NCBI RefSeq assembly: GCF_037975245.1
Contig: NC_092566.1
Span: 4,028,001-4,092,000 of the forward strand
Origin: Apostichopus japonicus
Lineage: Eukaryota > Echinodermata > Holothuroidea > Aspidochirotida > Stichopodidae
Length of the DNA: 64,000 nucleotides
Direction of reading: 5' to 3'
The notes under the pieces are model-generated. The model was not told the DNA's origin, ran no database searches, and was given only the letters and a program-made list of their open reading frames with translations. Positions 1 through 12,000 of this stretch are shown piece by piece (position 1 is the first letter of the stretch; every line of letters begins with the position of its first letter). The position numbers and the translations under genes were made by a program.

Positions 1-3000
1 GCAGACTTACCTCGACAAATGTTGAATCACAGCAAATGCTGTAGTAGCATCCAGCCCTGTGGTGGGCTCATCCAGAAACAGAACACTAGGCTGAGTGACC
101 AGCTCCATACCTATGTTGGTCCTCTTACGTTCCCCGCCAGAGACTCCCCTGATGAAAGGTGTCCCGATCTGTAACATCCAGGACACAATTCATATTTCAT
201 TCTCCATCTTATCTCAATATGGCTTTCTTAAGGGATTTACTTGACATGGAAAGCAATGAGGAGGAAGGTGGGGGTGGGGGGAGGGGGGATGAGGTAGGTG
301 GAAGAGTCATAGAAGCTGACTCCCCATTTAATGGATCTGGTCACATCCTCCCAAGTCTATACACGAGTGTATGCTAATAACAACTGTTGAATTGTTGTGC
401 AAGGTTGTACACCACTTGATCCATCCCCCCCCCCCCCCCGGCACAACCCCTCATCTGACATCATTCTATGCTTGAGTACATTACTAACAAAAGCTATGTA
501 CATCACAGTGGGTTTTGTGAGTACCAATACTAATACGGTATTTAACAGCCCTTCAGGTGTGTTGGATTCTGAGACAATTTGCATAACTATGACCTTGAAC
601 AAAAAGAGCCTTCCAACTCCCATCACCCCCACAAGACATCATTTTTCATAGATACGTCATTCCGCCAGTCACTTCAAATCGTTAAATAAAGGGCTTCAAA
701 TAAAGGCTTCTTGTTTATACAGTTGGCTTGTATATTTGTTCGGTAAGAATGGCAGTTAGGCTCCTTGGTCATTGCTAAGCAGAGTTACTTTATAGGGTGA
801 TCAGCAGCTTTTGTTTACTTTCCAACAAAAGATTTGCTGCATCATCATGAAACACATTTAATGAGTCACTTTCCAGCTAAAGTGGTTTACATCAAAACGC
901 TCTAAGGTTATAAATTGTGTGATTGACAGTAAACAATAGCTCTGGATTCTCTGCAGTGAAGGTCACCTAATGACCCTAAAGAAAAAAATGATTAAAAGTA
1001 GTTCTGGCTCAATACACATTCATCAACCTCTCCTGATTTATGTTCCTTTCCAAATGATTCTATGGTGAAAAATTTATTTCCTCAAATCTGTTAAATTTAG
1101 ATAAAACTGTTTTTTGCTGCAATTGTCAATACCTTATGGGAGATAATAACCATCCTTACATCAATGTTGCCTGTGTTATGGTCGAGTTGATAAAGGGTGG
1201 TGGGCCGGGGCATGAGGAGCAATATATGAAATCTAGCATCTAGGAGTCTGTGGGTTTGAGTCTTGACCAGCTAATGTCAGGTGGATTTTCCATCTCAGAG
1301 AAATCAACAGTTTTCCCATCTGAAGTGGTCTAATATCAAAATTTAAGAAAATTCCAAAATGAGCAAACACTGTAAATATGGATAGCCACCGGGGCGACTG
1401 GAAGTATAAATGACATTAAGCCATTGGGCTTCTCCCACATGAAAAGGATGCTGTAAGATATATGCCGTCGAGGCTGTCACAAGTAACATCGGTAAAACTG
1501 TTGGAAAGGAATGTCTACAAGGGCTAAACTTTGTGGACAATACAATTGAGCTTCAAAAGGGGTATGAGAAACTGAAGGAAACCTGGGAACAGAATCTTTC
1601 TTAAACCAGCGATATAAAACAAACCTTTGTTTCGGCACAGTTTGTAAGTCCAAGCTCCTCTATGATATCATCGACTCGTTTTCTTTTCTCTTCCTTCGAT
1701 ACGCTACTCGGAAGTCGTAGGGCGGCCGAAAATTCCAGATTTTCCCGGACTGTTAGAGTGCCCATTATGACATCATCCTTATATAAAAAAAAATATTACG
1801 ATATAATGGAATATTTTTACAAACTTCCTCAAAGAAAACAGAATCTGCATTAACCTGATTTCGGCTTTTGTCAGTGTCACATAGTTGGTGGGAAATTATC
1901 AAATGGCAATTGCTTCTTTGCTGAGGCAAGAATTTTTTTTATAAGTGCATGTAAAACTGATTTTCTGCATCATTTCTTTACTACTTTCTATCCATAGAAT
2001 ATTTCAATATTTTACCCCCTTTAAATCCTCAAACAACTTCTAGCTTAGAAGAAAACGATAGATGAGAATGACACTCTTTTAAAGATAGGCAGACTAACCC
2101 AATTGATGAAAAGGGGAAATTTTTAAGGCCAACTCAATTTCTGCCTCAAGACAATCCCTTTAATATTGAGAATCTTCTTTTGTGATCCGTGAAGAATTTA
2201 GGAGAAATACCGTCATGTGCTTTGTTTACTTACTTGAACTACATATCCAGACGCAAGTCTGAAATTTTGAGGTTGTTCTTGCCCGTTGATAAGAACGACT
2301 CCAGACAATCCCTGGGGATCTTTTCTGGTAGCGAGGACATCCAGTAAGCTGAAAAGTAACCGAGAGATATGTGTAAGGTGCAACATGAATGATATAAAAC
2401 TATTTATTTAACTTACAAAACCATGCCTCTAGATAAAGAGCCTTTTAGAAAAGACTGAACCCTATTGTTAAACTTTGATAACCTTTCAAACTATGACAGT
2501 CAAATCAATGCTATTATAACCATGTCAATGCTATGGCAGCCAAGGTAATGACCAAACTCAATGCTATCATAGCCAAATCAATGCTATGATAACCATGATA
2601 CTGTTTTGATATTCAAGTCAATGTTATGATAGCCAAGTCTATTCCATGATAGCTAGGTTGATGCTATGACAGCCACTCACATGCTATGACAACCAAGTCA
2701 CTGCTATCATAGCCAAATCAATCACCACGTGAGTGCTATCATAGCAAAGTCAATGCTATGAAAACCAAGATACTGTTATGATATTCAAGTCAATGTTATG
2801 GCAGCCAAGTCTGTTCCATGATAGCCAAGTAAATGCTATGATAGCCACTCACATGCTATGACAACTAAGTCACTGCTATCATAGCCAAATCAATCACTAC
2901 CTCAGTGCTACCATAGTCAAGTCAATGCTATGATAACCAGGATACTGTTATGTTATTCAAGTCATTGTTATGGTAGCCAAGTCTATTCCATAATAGCCAA

Positions 3001-6000
3001 GTTAATGCTATGACTGCCATGCCCATGCTATGACAGCCAAGTCACTGCTATCATAGCCAAATCAATCACCACTTCAGTGCTACCATAGTCAAGTCAATGC
3101 TATGATAACCAGGATACTGTTATGTTATTCAAGTCATTGTTATGGTAGCCAAGTCTATTCCATAATAGCCAAGTTAATGCTATGACAGCCACGCACATGC
3201 TATGACAACCAAGTCACTGCTATCATAGCCAAATCAATCACCACTTCAGTGCTACCATAGTCAAGTCAATGCTATGATAACCAGGATACTGTTATGTTAT
3301 TCAAGTCATTGTTATGGTAGCCAAGTCTATTCCATAATAGCCAAGTTAATGCTATGACAGCCACGCACATGCTATGACAACCAAGTCACTGCTATCATAG
3401 CCAAATCAATCACCATGTGAGTACTATCACAGCCAAATCAATGCTATGATAGCCAAGATAATGCTATGATTTTCAAGTCAATGTAATGGCAGCTTAGTGG
3501 ATGCTATGGTAGACAATCCAATGTTATGACAGCCACGTGACTGCTACAGTAGCCAAGTCAATGTTGAACAAAAAACTCATCGATCACAACCAATATTTCA
3601 AAGAAAATAGGATGCACATTGCCTTCATAAGGAATATATCTTGCAAGGGCCAGATAGATGGTAAAGTTTGATAAAATAAGGATTATAGTCTTAGTTTTAA
3701 AATTTTCTAAATTCACCGAAATTGTAATTTTTGTCATTACTATTGCACTGTTTGTAACATTATAAACCAGAAAATGAATTACAAACAATGAAAGAAAGAA
3801 AACTCGAAAGAAAGAAACTTTCCAGTGATTTCATGATAAAATGAAATCTATCATACTTACGATGTTTTCCCTCCTCCTGTAGGCCCTAGGATAGCATTCA
3901 TGCCAGGTTTAAATATGCCACTAAAGATAAGAGAAGAATGAAGATATCTATGACCTAAAGAGCATCAATTTTAAAATAAATTTCAAACTATATAGAAAGT
4001 AACAATGTTCTTTGCAAAGAATGCCCTTTGAAAATGGATGTGTTATTGTAACCTGATAAATTAAGAATGTTGAGCCCGAGAAAAACTCTCGATGTCCACC
4101 CTCCCCCCCCCCGACCCTGAAACGAATGACACATCGTCATTGGAATATGACATTGTGTTTATCATTACACTGAATCTTGAACTGACAGGAAGCATGTGTG
4201 ACACCCATGAAGAACTGGAGTTTTAATCAAACAAACTGTTGCATAGCTTTGGAGAATGCAATAACATCAATTTAGCCTATAAGTGCAAATAGCTATTGAG
4301 CCCGAGAAAAACTCTCGATGTCCACCCTCCCCCCCCCCCGACCCTCATTAGGGAAACAGTCCCCTTACACCGAAGGTGCAAAATTTTCCACTTGAATTGT
4401 TGCAAAGTGGCTGCTTATCTGGCTATACCACACATGGTTGAGCAGGTTTTGTAAGATGAGCAAGATAAGAATGACCACAAGATCGCTTATGCGAACTAAT
4501 TTAATTAAACCAGTTTCACAGGACATAAGGGATTATATGCACTTCAATGAGCAATCAAGACAGTATAGAGTGTATAGCTGAAATGATATTGACTTCTTAA
4601 CATGTACTGTGTTGAGTGGAAGACCTGCATTTAAAACTCATCTCTGTACATGTCAAGACCTCAACTATCTTGTAACTATGTTTCTATGTAATATATAAAT
4701 AATAACACAGATTTAGGATGACAGAAAAGCGAAGCAGGGGGGGGGGGGCGGAATGATACTTCCGCCCCTCCATATCTTTCACAGGGGGGAGTGCGGGGGG
4801 GGGCTGGCGCCCCAGCCCCCCGGTTCCTACGCCCTTGTGAAACAACACCGACTCTGTTAAAATACAATCTTTCTCAGTCCGTTTTCTTGTATCTGCTTAT
4901 ATAAAGGCAGTTAAACAAAAGGTTAATGTGTCAGCTTTATGCCTGGCAAATACATAGCTGAGGGCAAAATTATATTCTTTATGTTATTGCGAGTCCATGA
5001 TGCATGTGAACTGGATGGAAAACTATTTGAGATAAACTGAAAGTCTTCTACTGTGTTTCAATTTCATGTCGTAGGCACACCAATCCTTTCACCAAAGAGT
5101 GATTACAATGATAACTTTTGCATTATGAATCTTATTTGCTGTTTTTTACAATATTTTTTTTTATATTGCTTCCTGGGCTTTGTTCAGCTATTACATTATA
5201 TCAGCTCTTGGGTATCGAAAGTTTCAACGCGCATGTTGAAATAACTAGAATAGTGTTGGTTTCCAAAACTTTCAAGTTTTTATTTGCAAGCCCAATTTTT
5301 GATAATTCTTTTATTTCCATTTTTTTTTGTAGTTGTCTCCACTTTACAGCGTTAATTGTTTTGTATCTGTACATTTAATTGTTTTTGTATTGCTATGTTT
5401 TACTTCTTATGTATAAAGTTGAATGTAAATAGCAGGGCCATATTGGAAACCAGCTATTGCTGAATAAGCAACCCTGGATAAAAATGCGAATAAATAAAAA
5501 TTGTCGGGCATTCGGGCCCTCCATACACTCGCTCAGCGCCCGCAACACAATTTCATAATCTAAGGTACCTCCCACCGACCATCCTATTGATATTATGTGC
5601 TATTCGCCTCATAAGAATAGGAGGATGCTGTTAGCATTGAATGTTATTTAAGGGGATCCGTAGATACAAATTGGCACCCGTGATCAAATCTCCGTATATT
5701 TATTTAACTGACTCGGTTAGCGTAAAGCTAACTTCTCCCGAGGACCTGAAGTATCATAACCAATAGTGAAATGAAAAATATAATAATATACAATAATAAT
5801 AAGAACATTAATATAAGAAAATGAATAATGACTGGGAGTCATTTTTCCAAGAACAGGAGCCATTTCTGAAATCACGTAAAGGTTGCCACATAATCCAAAC
5901 TAGTATAAGCGCATGAAAAGAAGAACGATAGCCGCCCGTTTTTTCCCTTCAGATCTCAGTACGAGAAACATGTATTTTATTTGTATAATAGAACAACTTT

Positions 6001-9000
6001 CGTTAATATTTTCCGACCCTAGCTATATGTCGATTTTACAAAACCTTCATGAAAACAGACTTTTTGAAAATGGATTTTGAAGCTCAGTCAACAATTTAAG
6101 AAATGCTTAGGCCTACCGTTAAATACTGGCGTCAAAAAATACATTTCTTATTTATTCCAATAAAGATCCACAACGGAAAACAATGCTAAGTAGAGCTTAC
6201 TTAAAGAGAAATAGAAACTGCATTTACAGCATGGTCATTTTAAGTATCCAAGTACTATACAAAGAGATAGAGTTCACCGAAACATCCCTTTTCCTTATCA
6301 CCTGAGGAAAACCGTCTTTTATAAATTATAGTAGGCCTACCATACAGTACTTTACATTTGATACAAAAGTTTCTTCTATACAACAGCTTCCCAAAATTTG
6401 TAAGTGTCGCAATAGTTTAAGTTTTAACCAAGGGCAGTACCATTCATAATTTGCATATTACACCAAAATTTACAATCGGCGTCCAAACGGCGGGAAAATG
6501 TAACATAATGTTCAATCTGTTGGGTCGTTCCCATGGTGCGATGAACTTGGGCAAGTTGCCAAGTTCGAATGTCGATGACCTACTTATGTTCCGTAACCAA
6601 TGTCAATGGGAATTATGTGTGTAAAAACTCGGTTTTTCCACGTGTAATATATATAGAAGTTTTACGTAAGGGGAGCGAATTTCGGGGCGGCTCGTTGATT
6701 GTACGTGAGGAAGCACTTATCTAATCATCAATTTTTGTGAAAAATATCGTACGTTTTTTTTCTCCAGAAAATGTTTTTGACTAGTAATTGGAAACTCAAT
6801 GTAGTACTGGGTCTAGACCTTATCATTGCATTTTGGGGGAAGACAGATCTTCAAGTGCAAAATATTGTTTTTTTCATTCAAGGTTATCGTGGTTTTCTTG
6901 CGAGGTGTATACGGCGTAACTTTCGATGTAGGCTTAGAATTAGGATCGGCCGATGCCTACCTAGTTTGCATGAATTTTTACCTAAATTCAATTTAATTTA
7001 ACGGGAATCACTAAGCATGTCGGAAAGACAGGACTCGACTTACTATACTAATACTTTAAGTTTAAAAGTTCACAATGAAAAGTTTTTAACTATCAACAAG
7101 TCCCCACCTCTTTGGAACTTCAGACAACAATAATGTAACTTAGGGGCTACATAAATACGGGATTATAAACTACATATATAAGAATAGTACAGATTTATTT
7201 ATATCGTTAATCGGCTGTTATTTACTCCAGAAAATATACTTTCAATACGTACAATATCAATCTTCGTACAAAAGTTTTTAAAAATAAAAAAAGTAGCGAA
7301 AGATAACTAGAAATGACATCGTGGAACCCCCCGCATTAATAAACGAATCCATTTCATTACAGCATCAACTCTCAAGTACCGAACAGCAGTGTGTAACAGT
7401 ACCGTACCCTAGGCTATAATAATATACAGTCCCGTGCGAAGATGGATTTAATTTGATATGCTCCCTTCGGTTTTGGATCAAAAATTATTAAATCGTTATA
7501 ATTATTATAACAAAATGTGGTGAAATGTACAAGGGTGAGATTTTGTACGTGGGAACCTTCACAATCATCGTTTGAAGGAAGAATAAATAACGAAAATTTC
7601 TGAATAACTTTGAGGTCTCGTAACATGCTGAGTTCACTAACGTTCGATATTTGGTGTAGCCTATAGGTCCAAATTACTACGTGAAAAGTTGATTCGTTAA
7701 TATGTCTAGGCCAGTGCGTAAATTGATAAGATATTATTCAAACTAAGAACACAGGAACCAGAAATAAACGTGTTTTCTTTTCTCTAATTTAAATAGTAAC
7801 ACGTAGATATTTTTATTATGTCCGGGATTCCCGGGAATGATACCGAAACGAATGTAATAACCGGTTGTTTTCCCAATACCGGTAGTAGTTACACATTGCA
7901 CTGTGATCGGGGTTAGTCAAAGCCGGGATCGGGATGCCGGTATTCACTTGACTACCGGGATCCCGCACAACCCTAGTAATGAAATAGCCTATCTTCCCTC
8001 AAAATTGGTACATATTGTACTTAATGCAACTCTTCTCATGCATGTAACAAAGGCTTGTATGTATCCTTGTGTATGTATACTAAACCACCTCAGGAGTTTC
8101 GCGGAAAAAGAAAAAGGATTTCCAAAAAAAAATTCCAAAAAGATAAAACAGATGACGATTGTCCGTACCAAGTAACCATGTGTTTATGAATAGCGAACCT
8201 ACTAGATGTGTTAATGGCCCGAAAAGCGCCAAGAATAGTTACCCAAACTTTCCATCTCAAAAAGTATCTCAAACAAATCATCCATCTTCAATCTTTACCA
8301 AAATGTTAATTTTAATACCTAATTCTTACACTCCGACGTTATTTTGTACTTATGTTCAATATAATTCCGTTTATGAACAAATAAAAAAATATGCCGAACT
8401 TAGTGTTTAACATCCTTGTTCGTCACTATTATTAACTCCATTCAAGCTCAATTAGAAAATTTAAGCTTAGGCCAATCAAACTAAGTAAATGGTGACAACG
8501 TAACTAGTGTAGGATTACTGTTTAACGTTTCCAGATTGATGTAAAGGAATAATAAGAACTAAAAACAACTCCAATGATGTTTCTAATAATAAAAAATTGC
8601 ATTTACTTGTGCAGCATTAATTTGAACAAAAATATAGACCGTATTCATAGCCTCTCAATGTTACAACATAGCGTTAGGCCTAATGCGACAGCTATGGATT
8701 CGAGGGACACGAAAATCTCAGGTTTGGATGTAGTAACGTTTGGGAAATTTCCAAGCGTGGGTTATGAAAATTAGCGGTCGTCTGGTGTTATGTATTGAAG
8801 GCAAGCCAGACTCGGAAAAATCAGGAACCGGTGAATAAAAATCACGAAAATCCGAACCGGCAGCTAAAGGGAACTAAGACACGGAATACACTTCATACGA
8901 TCATATGTCGCGAGTACTGTATGTACGCCTGTAGCTATAGCTGTGCATGCCTGTGAACAACGTTTATCTGTTGATCACTTGCATATAGCTGACACACTAG

Positions 9001-12000
9001 CTAATGCCGCGAGCAAACCGCATGTTCGTTGGTCCGTGTGATAGGGTTAAGATAAGTGGTGTAAGCAGAGCTGAAGCTCGAGATAAGCCCAACCCGAGCT
9101 CCCCCGCTTGAGGTCGGGTTGGAAATGCAACTTCGCTGTAAGGGGACTGTTTCCCTAATGGAAACGAATGACACATCGTCATTGGAATATGACATTGTGT
9201 TTATCATTACACTGAATCTTGAACTGACAGGAAGCATGTGTGACACCCATGAAGAACTGGAGTTTTAATCAAACAAACTGTTGCATAGCTTTGGAGAATG
9301 CAATAACATCAATTTAGCCTATAAGTGCAAATAGCTATGGGCTATGCCAAACTCTACATGTAGTTTAGCAAACCATAAATATCAAATCAGATTTGGAGTG
9401 TGCATTGTGAATGGTACACATTAATTGTATTGAATAACTTATATATCTATGTATACACATGTAGATACTGTGCTGGGAAATGTCTCATCTCACTACATGG
9501 TGAGAAGCTGTGTCACCTAGCAAATCAGCTGATTGTGCAAAGAGTATTATTTGAAATATTCCCACCACCCCCCCCACCCCACATGGAAAGCAATGGCATA
9601 CCACACTACAAAGGATAGAACACAATGGTGTACAAAACACTAAAGAGTACAAAACATTGGTATACCAAACACACACACACACACAGAAATGGTATACCAA
9701 AACAATAAATGAAAACACAAAACAATGGGAAACAAAAAGATAGAAAACAATGGTATACCAAATACACACACAAAAAATGGCCAATATAATAAATAAAAAA
9801 AAAAACAATGGGAAACACTAAAAGTCTAAAAGATAGAAAACAATGGTATACCAAACAAACAAAAAACAAACAAATGGTGTACCCCAAAATATAAATAAAA
9901 AAAAACCCCATTGGAAACACTAAAAGATAGAAAACAATGGTTTAACAAAAACACTAAAAGATAGAACAACAACTTCATACCAAAACACTAATATATTGAA
10001 AACAATGTGGTATGCCAAACATTAAAGGAAACAAAACAATGGTAAACCAAAAACACTAAAAAAAAACAATGGTATACCAAATCACTACAAGATAGAAAAT
10101 TCTGGTATACCAAAACACTAAAATATAGAAAACAATGGTATACCAAAAGACACAAAACAATAGTCCAACAAAGGTATACCAAAACATTAAAGGATATTAA
10201 ACAATAACAAACAATTTATGATAAAGAACAATGGCACGCCCCAAACTCTAAAACCTAGCAAACAATGGCATACCAAAACACTAGAGGAAAAAAAAATGGC
10301 CAATGAATAGAAAATACACAATTACCTGACATTTTTCAGGATTGTCTTTGTTGTTTTCTTCCTCAGATTAGAAATGTTAACATCATAGCTGATCTCATGA
10401 AACGAGAGAGTCATTCCATCGACTTCTCTTGCATCGCTGTCCTTCTTAATGTCAGGGACATTGTCCTCCTCATTAAAGACATTGTCTTCTTTATCCGTGG
10501 GGACAGTCTCCTTCAGGACAGATAAGAACAAATCAGCCATGTTTTATTCGCTCTCTGGACAAGCGTTAAACACCACAGAGCATGTGGTGTCAATATGTCA
10601 TAACACTGCGAGGTAGGTACGTAGCCACTGATGTTTTGCAATGGAGGGAGGGAAGGGGGTGTAAGGGGTACCTTCCCCTTGCCACCATTTACCTATAGTA
10701 TCCATGTGACTCCATTTTGTAATTAAATCCTACTACATACACCATTTATATCTTCCTATATTTAAACTTAAATTTATTGTCGCTAAATAGATTTCTGGAT
10801 ATTTTTTTAGTTTTTATTACAAAACTTGGATTAGTTTCTGATGCTTTTCTCCATGTACAATTAAAATTAAACATTTAATATTTATAATTGAAGACAATAT
10901 ACCATTGTAAAAACATGGAACAACAAGGGGAGGTGGGGGAGGGGGAGTACAACAAAATGGTGGGGTGGAAGTTACAGTAGGAGTATCCCTTTTCACCAGT
11001 TTGTAACTTACTCTTTAAAGCATTTTATTGCTATGTAGATTCTGTATTAAGTACTTTTTATGAGACCACACTCACATGATGATGATTATTTTTTTGTTAC
11101 AAGAAAAATTTTTTTTTATATATGATGATGAGAAATTTAGGAGAAAAACATATGCCTTTCATCATCAATCAAAATGAAACATATTTATGTTCTTAGTTCC
11201 ATAAATATATGACAAAACCGAAATCGACAGACAGACTTTAGAAATGATATATATCTGCATTTTGCATGAGATTGTCAGTATTTGGTAGAATACTGTACAG
11301 TGACCAGATTCTGATACAATATACACACACACTTCAAAACCTCTACATAGCCAGTGCAATTAAGTCTTGATGCTACACTATTTATGGTCTTAGTTCCATA
11401 AATATATCACAAAACCCAAATCGACAGATAGACTTTAGAAATGACACTATATCTGCATTTTGCATGAGATTGCCAGCATTTGGTAGAATACTGTACAGTG
11501 ACTATATTCTGATACAATGTACACACACACTTCAAAACCTCTACATAGCCAGTGCAATTAAGTATTGATGCTACACTATTTATGTTCTTAGTTCCATAAA
11601 TATATGACAAAACCCAAATTGACAAATAGACTTTAGAAATGACACTATATCTGCATTTTGCATGAGATTGTCAGCATTTGGTAGAATATTGTACAGTGGC
11701 CAGATTCTGATACAATATACACGCACAAACACACTTCAAAACCTCTACATAGCCAGTGCAATTCAGTCTTGATGCTACACTATTTATGTTCTTAGTTCCA
11801 TAAATATATATGACAAAACCGAAATCGAGAGACAGACTTTAGAAATGACTTTAGAAATGATCTGCATTTTGCATGAGATTGTCAGCATTTGGTAGAATAT
11901 TGTACAGTGGCCAGATTCTGATACAATATACACGCACAAACACACTTCAAAACCTCTACATAGCCAGTGCAATTAAGTCTTGATGCTACACTATTTATGT

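Noticed and set aside
9485-10182. Minus-strand Phe/Val/Cys-rich open frames resembling membrane proteins
   Set aside because: Products of the degenerate A-rich tandem repeat.
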